Source of the DNA: Candidatus Poribacteria bacterium
GTDB lineage: Bacteria > Poribacteria > WGA-4E > GCA-2687025
Direction of reading: 5' to 3'
DNA length: 64,000 bases
Assembly (NCBI GenBank): GCA_028818695.1
Contig: JAPPNK010000026.1
Coordinates: 124,001-188,000, forward strand
Shown here: piece by piece, positions 52,242 to 60,154 of the stretch
Layout of the letters: each line of letters opens with the position of its first letter
Position numbering within the stretch: position 1 is the first letter of the stretch
The notes under the pieces: model-generated
Told to the model about the DNA's origin: nothing
Databases searched by the model: none
What the model saw: only the letters and a program-made list of their open reading frames with translations
Program-made: the position numbers and the translations under genes

Positions 52242-53256
52242 ACCGAAATAGCATCGCGTCCCCGTCCTGAACGACGTACTCTTTCCCTTCCAGCCGAAGC
52301 TTCCCGCTGGAGCGCAGTTTGGAGAACGACCCCGCCTCGGCGAGCTCGTCCCAGCGGCATGTCTCTGCGCGGATGAACCCTTTCGCCATGTCCGTATGCA
52401 CCGACTCCGCCGCCTCTAGAGCCGTCGCCCCGCGCGGCAGAAGGCGCATGCGCGTCTCTTCCTCGTTCGCCGTGAAAAAGGCGCACACCTCCAGCGCCTC
52501 ATACGCCGCCTCCGTCAACCGCTTCATTGCCGATTCTTCAGGCAAACCCAGATCGACTCGGAACGCAAGAGCCTCTTCCTCCGGCAGCTGCGTCAGCTCC
52601 GCCTCCAGCTCCGCGCACACCTCAACGCAAACCCCTCCGCCCGGCGCATCCGCTTGCCGTTCCGCCTCCTCGCCCGCGTTTATAACGGCGATGAGCGGCT
52701 TCATCGACAAAAACTGAAACCCGCGCGTGAGCCGCTCCTCTTCGGCAGACGTCTTGAGTTCGCGCAGCGGACGCCCCGCCTCCAGCGCCTCCTGAAAACG
52801 CAGCAGAACGTCCCGCTCTTTCAGCTGCTCAGGGTCTTTCTTGACCTGTATCTCCCGTTTCAGGCTTACGAAGCGGTTCTCGATGATCTGCAGGTCTGCT
52901 AGGACAAACTCATCCTCCAGCGTCTGCGCGTCCCTTTTCGGATCAATCGACCCGGCGATATGCGGCGCGGCATCGTTCTCAAACGCGCGCAGCGTATGCG
53001 CGAGCGCGTCCGCTGTCCGCGCGTCAGGATTAACATACCCCTTCGACGGCGGCGCCAGATCGACAAACGTGAAGGCGGCGCGGTGAACCTTCGGCGCGCC
53101 GACCCCCTCCGCAATCGCCGAAAGCCGCGGATCGTCGATGGGAACGGCGGCTGCGCGGTTTTGGCGCCGCCCGTCCGGCGGGCTAAACGATCCGGTGAGC
53201 GCATTAAAGAGCGTCGTTTTACCTGAAAAAGGCAGTCCAACCAGAGCGATTTCCAT
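52231..53256 (-). CDS. YchF-like GTPase/ATPase with TGS domain
   Basis: A 341-residue P-loop protein of the Obg/YchF class. Walker A reads GLPFSGKTTLFNAL against the usual NVGKS, and the switch motif is DLAPPSKG rather than DIAGLVKG. The usual NVDE specificity region is VINAGEE. A coiled-coil region sits near residues 120-165. The C-terminal 65 residues (RGATALEAAESVHTDMAKGFIRAETCRW, ending GDAMLFRF in pattern) are a TGS domain as in YchF. It is likely a ribosome-associated ATPase/GTPase. The altered motifs mark it as a divergent paralogue rather than the standard YchF. Confidence 0.88.
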   Translation of the reverse strand: MEIALVGLPFSGKTTLFNALTGSFSPPDGRRQNRAAAVPIDDPRLSAIAEGVGAPKVHRAAFTFVDLAPPSKGYVNPDARTADALAHTLRAFENDAAPHIAGSIDPKRDAQTLEDEFVLADLQIIENRFVSLKREIQVKKDPEQLKERDVLLRFQEALEAGRPLRELKTSAEEERLTRGFQFLSMKPLIAVINAGEEAERQADAPGGGVCVEVCAELEAELTQLPEEEALAFRVDLGLPEESAMKRLTEAAYEALEVCAFFTANEEETRMRLLPRGATALEAAESVHTDMAKGFIRAETCRWDELAEAGSFSKLRSSGKLRLEGKEYVVQDGDAMLFRFSV

Positions 53257-53268
53257 CAGCGGCTCAAC

Positions 53269-54372
53269 TCACTCCCGCCATTCCGCCTTGGGCGGATGGA
53301 CGAAATTATGAAACGCCCCCTCAATGTCCGCTTCCAGATGTCCGCCCGCATGCGCCGCCACCTGATACCGAAACGTCAGCGTTTCTCCCGCTTTGAGCGT
53401 GAAGCTTCCGTCCCCGTCGATGAGCTGCCCGCCGCGCTGGAAGGTTCCGCGCCCAAAGATGTTCGTCCCCATCAAGCCGTAGTTGCGCACATGCCAGTGG
53501 CACGGGTAGCGCGGGTTGGAGATATGGTCAAGCGTCGCAATGCCGGCGCGGACGCCGTCGGCGAGTCCCGAATAGTCGCACCAGTTGGCGCGCTTGCCCC
53601 ATGTCTCCGCCTCGTTGACGCCGCCAAACGAGTTCACGATCCGCCCCGTGTTCGACACCTTCAAGCTCGGCGCGACGCGGACGCACATGATCCCCGCCTC
53701 TTTGGTGTCGCCGAAGACAACGTCGCCCTCGCTCGCCTTGAAGACGATCTTCGACTCAATAATCCTCCGCGTTGAAGGCAGATTGTAGATGCGCCAGACG
53801 ATCTCGTCGGTCATGAGCGCGTTGCCGTCCTTGTCCTGCCAGACGCTTTCGGCGTTGATCTGGGCGAAGACGGCGCCGCCCGTTCCGCTTGCCGACATCG
53901 CCTTCACGCTGCCTGAATTCTTGCCTTCGCCCCAGCAGTCGGCGCCGTTCACCTCGCCGTAGGCGACATAGAGCGAGCGGTGGTGGATATGATCGGACGG
54001 ATCCTCTTCGGTCAGCTCCTTCCCGCCTGGTCCGAGGACAGGGTAGAAGTACGGCCGCTTGCGTTCGGTTGAGTACAGGTAGGTTGTGAACGCCTCCCCG
54101 CCGACGCGGACCCACATGCTCTCGCCGTCGTCGTCCAGCTGCACGAGTTCGGGCGAAGGGTACGGATGCGTTTCATATGTCCGAGTTTCCCCTGCCGAGA
54201 GACAGTCCGCGATGAAAGCGAGACGCCCGTCCGAGGTCGCCTGCGCAGGCAGAGAAGCGCCTGTAGATTTGTCCAAGACGCGGACGGGACCTTCAACAGG
54301 CTGCGGAGTTTTCACAAAAACAGGGCATTGGCGGCGGTCATGCTCCCCAGCGTTCACAACAATAAGCGGCAT
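53269..54372 (-). CDS. DUF6807 / PmoA-family protein
   Basis: A 367-residue protein starting at ATG 54372 (GGAG seven bases upstream; the TTG just before it is not used). The family core is clear: RPYFYPVLGPGGKELT, DHIHHRSLYVAYGEVNGADCWG and a later HWHVRNYGLMGTN. The family is often named methane oxygenase PmoA, but the name is historical and no copper or iron monooxygenase chemistry is supported here. It is probably a carbohydrate-related beta-sandwich protein. It lies 12 bp upstream of the YchF-like gene and may share its transcript. Confidence 0.85.
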   Translation of the reverse strand: MPLIVVNAGEHDRRQCPVFVKTPQPVEGPVRVLDKSTGASLPAQATSDGRLAFIADCLSAGETRTYETHPYPSPELVQLDDDGESMWVRVGGEAFTTYLYSTERKRPYFYPVLGPGGKELTEEDPSDHIHHRSLYVAYGEVNGADCWGEGKNSGSVKAMSASGTGGAVFAQINAESVWQDKDGNALMTDEIVWRIYNLPSTRRIIESKIVFKASEGDVVFGDTKEAGIMCVRVAPSLKVSNTGRIVNSFGGVNEAETWGKRANWCDYSGLADGVRAGIATLDHISNPRYPCHWHVRNYGLMGTNIFGRGTFQRGGQLIDGDGSFTLKAGETLTFRYQVAAHAGGHLEADIEGAFHNFVHPPKAEWRE

Positions 54373-54575
54373 CAAAAAGCTCCATCTGATAAAGCGGCGC
54401 GGTCATGTCATCATGCGCCCATCATAAACCGACGCCGCCTCCAACGCAAGAGCGCGGCGATGTTGGCAGTACATTTAGAACGGGGAACGGGAAGGGAATC
54501 TTAAAAGAGACATCTCCCGACCAGACGCCATCGCCATCCATAACCTCGTTGGAGCGTACTGCCCGCCGCCGCTTC

Positions 54576-54603
54576 TTGAGAATCTGGCGGAAGCTGCTAG
54601 ACT
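54576..54603 (+). promoter_or_regulatory. Possible promoter of the namZ-like gene
   Basis: TTGAGA at 54576-54581, 16-bp spacer, TAGACT at 54598-54603, 69 bp before the start. The 300-bp gap 54373-54672 shows nothing else I can support. Confidence 0.45.
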
Positions 54604-54672
54604 GCATGCGCCTCGCCTCCTGTTTAGTTAGTCAGGCGCAGCATCTATTTTGTTTTGTTAAAAGGAGACGTC

Positions 54673-55830
54673 ATGCCGCGCGTCCAGACCGGGCTTGAAA
54701 CGCTTGCCGCTTCGGACTTCAAGGCGGTACGAAACATGCGCGTCGGCCTCATCACAAACCAGACGGGCGTCGATTCGCGTTTTGAGGACAACGCTTCGCT
54801 CATCGTTCGGTCGGGGAAGGCGCAGCTGACGGCGCTCTTTGCGCCGGAGCATGGGCTTCTCGGAACGCAGCAGGCGGGAGGGAAAGTGGCGGACGGGCGG
54901 GAGCGCCGTTTTCAGATCCCGGCGCATTCGCTTTACGGGAAGCTGCGCGAGCCGTCCGACGCCCAGCTGGAAAACATCGACGCGCTTGTGTATGACATTC
55001 AACCCGTCGGCGCCCGCTACTACACCTATCTTTCAACCTTGAAGGGCTGTCTCGAAAAAGCGGCGGAGGCGGGCGTCCGCTTTGTCGTGTTAGACCGCCC
55101 GAACCCGCTTGGCGGCGAGGCGGCGGAGGGCTTTCCGCCGTTTGACGACAGGTTCCGCTCTTTCGTCTCATGCGCCCCCGCCCCGATACGGCATGCCCTC
55201 ACCGCCGGCGAATTCGCCCGCTGGATCGTTCATGAAGAGGCGCTGGACATCGATCTCAAGGTCGTCCCGATGCGCGGATGGAAGCGCTCAATGTACTACG
55301 CCGACACGGGGCTGCCATGGGTCGCGCCGTCTCCGAACATGCCGACGCCGGCGACCGCGCTGGCGTACCCGGCGTCCTGCCTCATCGAAGGGACGAACGC
55401 GAGCGAGGGGCGCGGAACGACGCAGCCGTTTGAGCTGTTTGGGGCGCCCTGGGCGGACGCTCACCGCTTCTGCGCGGATCTGAACGGGCTTGGGCTGCCG
55501 GGCGTCTGGTTCCGCCCTGCGTCGTTCAAGCCGTCTTTTTCTAAACACGCGGGGGAAGTGTGCGAAGGGGCGCAGATGCATATCGCGGAGCCGCGGGCGT
55601 TACGCGCCGTTGAAACCGGCATGGAGCTGCTTGCCGCGCTGCGCCGCCAGAGCGGTCGGTTTGCGTTCATCGGCGCTGAAAACCGGAAGATGATCGATCT
55701 GCTGCTCGGAAACGACGCCCCCCGGCGGGCGTTGGAAGCGGGCGCTGAAGGCAGGGAGGCTGCCGCCGGCTGGGAGGCGCGCGCGCAGGCATGGCAGGAA
55801 AAAACCGCCCCCTTCCGCCTTTACGATTGA
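54673..55830 (+). CDS. DUF1343 / NamZ-type exo-beta-N-acetylmuramidase
   Basis: A 385-residue protein of the DUF1343 family (GH171), whose characterised member NamZ removes terminal N-acetylmuramic acid from peptidoglycan fragments. ATG 54673 follows AAAGGAG. Hallmarks: GLITNQTGVD, LFAPEHGLLG, VYDIQPVGARYYTY, VVLDRPNPLGG and EGTNASEGRGTTQPFELFGAPW. No signal peptide is visible, so it may act in recycling in the cytoplasm. No other recycling genes are adjacent; the following PhyH gene has its own promoter. Confidence 0.9.
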   Translation: MPRVQTGLETLAASDFKAVRNMRVGLITNQTGVDSRFEDNASLIVRSGKAQLTALFAPEHGLLGTQQAGGKVADGRERRFQIPAHSLYGKLREPSDAQLENIDALVYDIQPVGARYYTYLSTLKGCLEKAAEAGVRFVVLDRPNPLGGEAAEGFPPFDDRFRSFVSCAPAPIRHALTAGEFARWIVHEEALDIDLKVVPMRGWKRSMYYADTGLPWVAPSPNMPTPATALAYPASCLIEGTNASEGRGTTQPFELFGAPWADAHRFCADLNGLGLPGVWFRPASFKPSFSKHAGEVCEGAQMHIAEPRALRAVETGMELLAALRRQSGRFAFIGAENRKMIDLLLGNDAPRRALEAGAEGREAAAGWEARAQAWQEKTAPFRLYD

Positions 55831-55840
55831 CGCCCGCGCT

Positions 55841-55869
55841 TTGACAACGCCGCCCCGTTCCAGTACACT
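55841..55869 (+). promoter_or_regulatory. Promoter of PhyH protein 3
   Basis: TTGACA at 55841-55846, 17-bp spacer, TACACT at 55864-55869, 33 bp before the start. One of the best promoter matches in the window. Confidence 0.7.
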
Positions 55870-55901
55870 CATCCCCAACATCACAAAGCGGGAATCTCAA
55901 C

Positions 55902-56696
55902 ATGCGCACCGAACTGACACAGGACCAGATCGAGTTCTACCGAGAGAACGGCTTCATCGTACTGGACGAATTTTTAGACGACGGGGAACTGGAAGAGTGG
56001 CGCGAAGCGGTCGATGAGACCGTCCACAAGCGCGGGATGTATCTTGACCCTGAAAAACGGCGCGAGAAAAGCGGCTATTATCAGCGCGTCTTCATTCAGT
56101 CGCTCAACATGTGGAAAGAGAGCGAGCGCATCCGCAAGCTGATACTAGACCCCAGAATCGGCGAGATGTGCTGCAAGCTGGAGGGCATGAACGGATACCG
56201 CGTCTGGCATGATCAGGCGCTCATCAAGGAGCCGTGGGCGAACCAGACCAGCTTTCACCTCGACAACCCGTACTGGTCGTTCAGCTCGCCGCATGCGGTC
56301 AGCATCTGGGTCGCGCTGGACGACGCGACGTTTCAGAACGGCTGCCTTTACTTTCTGCCGGGGACGCACAAGCTGGCGCGTTATGACAATGTCGGCATCG
56401 GTCCGCATTTCGGCGCGCTGTTCGACGTCTATCCTGAATGGGCGGAGATCGAGGCGGTCGCGGCGCCGATGAAGGCGGGCAGCTGCTCCTTCCACAACGG
56501 CCTCGTCGCCCACGGCGCCGGCGCCAACGCGACGCCCGGCTACCGACGCGCCATGACCTGCGGCTATATGCCGGACGGCTCCACCTTCAACGGCAAGCAG
56601 AACATTCTCTCCGCCGAGCAGATGGCGCAGCTGGAGATCGGCGATCCGCTCATCGACCCAGAGCAGAACCCGCTCGTGTTCTCTTTGGAGGGGTAA
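55902..56696 (+). CDS. Phytanoyl-CoA dioxygenase (PhyH) family protein 3
   Basis: A 264-residue Fe(II)/2-oxoglutarate dioxygenase. His119 and Asp121 in SFHLDNPYW and a distal His in LVAHGAGAN form the metal triad; the Arg pair in GYRRAMT should bind 2-oxoglutarate. VALDDATFQNGCLYFLPGTHK is the family signature. The N-terminus (TQDQIEFYRENGFIVLDEFLDD) is closer to typical bacterial PhyH than the other two copies here. The DNA methyltransferase gene begins 52 bp downstream, possibly on the same transcript. Confidence 0.93.
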   Translation: MRTELTQDQIEFYRENGFIVLDEFLDDGELEEWREAVDETVHKRGMYLDPEKRREKSGYYQRVFIQSLNMWKESERIRKLILDPRIGEMCCKLEGMNGYRVWHDQALIKEPWANQTSFHLDNPYWSFSSPHAVSIWVALDDATFQNGCLYFLPGTHKLARYDNVGIGPHFGALFDVYPEWAEIEAVAAPMKAGSCSFHNGLVAHGAGANATPGYRRAMTCGYMPDGSTFNGKQNILSAEQMAQLEIGDPLIDPEQNPLVFSLEG

Positions 56697-56747
56697 AGCG
56701 AACATAGGCGGCGCGCCCTCTCCCGCGTCTGGGCTGGAAGGACGGTT

Positions 56748-58043
56748 ATGAATCAACAGCAGCCGAACTGGACGAACCGCACCATGTGGACGGGCGATAA
56801 CCTGGACATCATGCGCGGCATGAATTCGAACAGCGTCGATCTGATCTATCTAGATCCGCCGTTCAATTCCAACAAAAACTATTCGGCGCCGGTCGGGTCA
56901 GATGCGGCGGGGGCGGCGTTCAAAGACACATGGACGCTGGACGACGTCGACCTCGCATGGCACGGCGAAATCGCCGACCGGGAGCCAGCCCTCCACGCTG
57001 TGATCGAAGCGGCGGGCTTCGCGCACAGCAAGAGCATGAAGTCCTACGCGGTCATGATGGCGGTTCGCCTGCTAGAAATGAAACGCATTTTGAAAGAAAC
57101 GGGCAGCGTTTATCTGCATTGCGATCCGACAGCGTCTCATTATCTGAAGCTGATCATGGACGCTGTTTTTGGTAAAGAACAGTTCCGAAATGAGGTCGCT
57201 TGGTGTTATCGGAAGTGGACGAACGCCGCCTCTTACTTTCAACGCAACCATGACACGCTGCTGTTTTACGCAGGAAACGGACATACCTTTAACAAGCAAT
57301 ACGGGCCGCCTTCAAAACGGCAACTCCAGATACGCCAACTTGGATACAACGCAGGATCAAGAGGCGGGGTTCGAATACTCAGGGTGTATGACAAGGAAAA
57401 AGCCGCCAAGAAGATTGAACAGGCTGAAAAAGACGGCGTCTCGGTTTATTATGTTGACGATGAATTGAAAGGCAACCCTATCCCCGATTATTGGCAAATT
57501 TCCGTTCTCAACGGAGCGGCAAAAGAGCGCATGGGTTATCCAACGCAGAAGCCTCTTGAGCTGTTGGAGCGCATCATCAAGGCGTCCTCCAACGAGGGCG
57601 ATATGATTCTAGACCCGTTTTGCGGCTGCGCGACGGCGTGCGTCGCCGCGGAACGTTTGAACCGTCAATGGGCGGGAATCGACCTGTCGCCGAAGGCTGC
57701 GCAGCTGGTGAAGATACGCATTGAAAAGGACAACCCGCTGCTGTTCACCCAGCATCCGATGGCGCACCGAACCGACATTCCGAAGCGAACCGATCTCGGC
57801 AAGCTGCCGAATTACCGGACGCATAAGCATACGTTGTTTGGGAAACAGGAGGGCGTTTGCGCGGGCTGTGAGACGGCGTTTCCGTTTCGCAATTTCACCA
57901 TTGATCATATTGTCCCGACCAGCAAAGGCGGCTCCGATCATCTCGACAACCTGCAGCTGCTGTGCGGGGCATGCAACTCGGTCAAGGGGAACCGCGATCA
58001 GGCGTTCTTAGTCGCCGAGCTCCGCCGCAGCGGAATTCTTTGA
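56748..58043 (+). CDS. DNA methyltransferase fused to HNH nuclease
   Basis: A 431-residue fusion. Residues 1-325 are a beta-class amino-methyltransferase: motif IV LIYLDPPFNS (Asp36 to Phe39) precedes motif I DPFCGCATACVAAERL near 290. DPPF favours N6-adenine, though N4-cytosine is possible. Residues 369-415 are an HNH nuclease: Cys371, Cys374, Asp386-His387 in TIDHIVPTSKGGSDH, and Cys406, Cys409 with Asn410. One polypeptide could thus both protect and cut DNA. No separate restriction gene adjoins it. The middle region (about 150-265) lowers in G+C and probably contains target recognition. Confidence 0.88.
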   Translation: MNQQQPNWTNRTMWTGDNLDIMRGMNSNSVDLIYLDPPFNSNKNYSAPVGSDAAGAAFKDTWTLDDVDLAWHGEIADREPALHAVIEAAGFAHSKSMKSYAVMMAVRLLEMKRILKETGSVYLHCDPTASHYLKLIMDAVFGKEQFRNEVAWCYRKWTNAASYFQRNHDTLLFYAGNGHTFNKQYGPPSKRQLQIRQLGYNAGSRGGVRILRVYDKEKAAKKIEQAEKDGVSVYYVDDELKGNPIPDYWQISVLNGAAKERMGYPTQKPLELLERIIKASSNEGDMILDPFCGCATACVAAERLNRQWAGIDLSPKAAQLVKIRIEKDNPLLFTQHPMAHRTDIPKRTDLGKLPNYRTHKHTLFGKQEGVCAGCETAFPFRNFTIDHIVPTSKGGSDHLDNLQLLCGACNSVKGNRDQAFLVAELRRSGIL

Positions 58044-58094
58044 TGCGGGGAGAACATCGTGAAATCCCCCGTAAAGGGAGAGGAGCTGTCCGCC

Positions 58095-58122
58095 TTGACG
58101 CGCCGCCGGCGTCCTTTATGCT
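58095..58122 (+). promoter_or_regulatory. Promoter of the exported WD40 gene
   Basis: TTGACG at 58095-58100, 16-bp spacer, TATGCT at 58117-58122, 28 bp before the start. Confidence 0.5.
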
Positions 58123-58150
58123 TATTCGGCAGGCTCGAAAGGAGACGCCC

Positions 58151-60013
58151 ATGAACAAGCGCTTCTCTTGGATCGGCGCGCTATTCTTGATCAGTTGCGT
58201 CTGGGGGGCGTCGGCGTCGGATCCTAAGCCGTCGCCGTACACTTCTCGTCTGTCGCTGCCGGACGGCGCCAAGATGCGCGTCGGCAAAGGCCAGATCTAT
58301 TCCGTCGCCTATTCCCCGGACAGCAGGCGAATCGCCGCCGCGAGCTCCATCGGCGTATGGATATACGACGCGGATTACAGCAAGGAGATCGCGCTGCTGC
58401 GGGGACATACAAGGCGCGTCAATTCGGCGGCGTATTCCCCAGACGGAACGCGGATTGTCAGCGCTTCGGATGATAAAACCGTTCGGATATGGGATGCCCA
58501 AACGGGGGCTGCTCTCAAAACGCTTAAAGGACATACAAGGCGCGTCAATTCAGCGGCGTACTCGCCAGGCGGCAAAAGGATCGCGAGCGGCGGCAGCGAC
58601 AACGACAAAGCGATTCGAATATGGAATGCGGACGACGGGGCGCTTCTCAATACTCTGGAAGGATATATTTACTGGATCAATTCAATCGCATATTCGCCGG
58701 ACGGCAAAACGATCGCGGGGGGCGGCTGGGACGGCGCGGCGCGCATATGGGACGCCGAAAGCGGCGCCCTTCTCCGCGTCCTTGAAGGGCATCAGAGGGA
58801 AATCAGATCGGTCGCGTATTCGCCGGACGGCAAAACAATTGTGATCGGCAGCGACGACGGAACGGCGCGCGTCTGGAACGCCGACGCCGGCGCCCTTCTT
58901 CATACTCTTGAACCAGAGAATAGACCCAGTTGGGTAAGGACGCATTCGGTCGCGTATTCGCCGGATGGGAGGCTAATCGCAAGCGGAGGGTTGTACGAAG
59001 GCGGTGTTGGGGTTCTGATGTGGAACGCCGCCGGCGGCTCGCCTTTTCGGAAATTCGAGAAAGGCGGCAGCCATTGTATTGCGTTTTCCCTTGACGGGCA
59101 TAACTTAGCAAGCGGAGGCTCTCGTGGAATTGCTACTTTTAACATCAAGATCGGCGAACGCATCCGTTGGATCCGCGGGCATCCGACAAGGATCAAGTAC
59201 GCTCTATTCACCCCGGACGGACAGGGGATCGCCGTTGTTTTCTCAGCAAACATCTTACATATTTGGGAACCCGAAACCGGGGCGCTCCTCAGAAGGATGG
59301 AATGGGTGTCTGGAAGCAAAGGAGTCTTCTCGCCGGACGAAAATCTTCACGCTGTCGCCGAGTTCAACAGGACGGTCATAAGCGTCTATGATGTCGAGAC
59401 CAATTCAAAGCTCCGTACGCTCAAGGGGTATGGGATCCAGCCCATGGCGTTTTCGCCGGACGGAAAAACGCTTGCTTATTCAAACGACGAAGATGCCGTT
59501 TATCTCCGGAATGTCGAGACCGGCGCTCTGTTCAATACGCTGGAAGGGCATACAAGAGAGGTCAATTCGGCGGCATACTCGTCCGACGGCAAAAAGATTG
59601 TCACCGGCAGCAATGATTTCACGGTTCGGATTTGGGACGCTAAGACAGGCGCTCTGTTCAATACGCTCAAAGGGCATACAAAAGAGGTCCTTTCGGCGGC
59701 GTTTTCGCCCGACGGAAAAACGATCGTCAGCGCGGACAAGGGCGAAACCGTTCGAACCTGGGACGCTGACGGCTCTCCTCTCAACACGCTGGAAGGGCGT
59801 CATTGGGCGGCGTATTCGCCCGACGGCAAGCGTATCGCCGGCGGAGGAGACAACAACGCGGTTCGGATTTGGGACGCTAAGACCGGCGCCCTCTTAAAGA
59901 CGCTTGAGGGACATACGGACATGATCACATGGGTTGGATATTCGTCGGACGGCAAGACGCTCGGCAGCGCCAGCGATGATGGTACCGTCCTCCTTTGGGA
60001 TGCGTCCGACTAA
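58151..60013 (+). CDS. Exported WD40 propeller protein (about 13 blades)
   Basis: A 620-residue protein from ATG 58151 (GGAGACG upstream). It opens with a signal peptide (MNKRFSWIGALFLISCVWG, cleavage near ASA). Nearly all the rest is WD40 repeats, about 13, many of the form VNSAAYSPDGKRIASGGSDN with RIWDAKTGALLKTLEGHT. That number suggests two propellers in tandem. The middle blades (about 250-400) are degenerate. Probably periplasmic. Unlike the cytoplasmic trio at 38.7-42.3 kb, it is exported and longer. Internal DNA repeats between blades could promote blade number changes. Confidence 0.88.
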   Translation: MNKRFSWIGALFLISCVWGASASDPKPSPYTSRLSLPDGAKMRVGKGQIYSVAYSPDSRRIAAASSIGVWIYDADYSKEIALLRGHTRRVNSAAYSPDGTRIVSASDDKTVRIWDAQTGAALKTLKGHTRRVNSAAYSPGGKRIASGGSDNDKAIRIWNADDGALLNTLEGYIYWINSIAYSPDGKTIAGGGWDGAARIWDAESGALLRVLEGHQREIRSVAYSPDGKTIVIGSDDGTARVWNADAGALLHTLEPENRPSWVRTHSVAYSPDGRLIASGGLYEGGVGVLMWNAAGGSPFRKFEKGGSHCIAFSLDGHNLASGGSRGIATFNIKIGERIRWIRGHPTRIKYALFTPDGQGIAVVFSANILHIWEPETGALLRRMEWVSGSKGVFSPDENLHAVAEFNRTVISVYDVETNSKLRTLKGYGIQPMAFSPDGKTLAYSNDEDAVYLRNVETGALFNTLEGHTREVNSAAYSSDGKKIVTGSNDFTVRIWDAKTGALFNTLKGHTKEVLSAAFSPDGKTIVSADKGETVRTWDADGSPLNTLEGRHWAAYSPDGKRIAGGGDNNAVRIWDAKTGALLKTLEGHTDMITWVGYSSDGKTLGSASDDGTVLLWDASD

Positions 60014-60088
60014 GATTCCAGCGCGTAATGACCGCGGAGGCGAGAACGACAGTCTGTGGATTCCCCTCTCGCCTGCGCGAGACGAACC

Positions 60089-60117
60089 TTGCGCTCCAAC
60101 GCAAATCCGCGTATGCT
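60089..60117 (+). promoter_or_regulatory. Promoter of the altronate-dehydratase-family gene
   Basis: TTGCGC at 60089-60094, 17-bp spacer, TATGCT at 60112-60117, 38 bp before the start. Confidence 0.6.
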
Positions 60118-60154
60118 TTAGGCGCGTTAGGCGGATTCATGATTGGAGAAGGCG

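Noticed and set aside
53269-54372. Methane or ammonia monooxygenase activity from the PmoA family name
   Set aside because: The family label is historical; no PmoB/PmoC-like genes or membrane segments are present.
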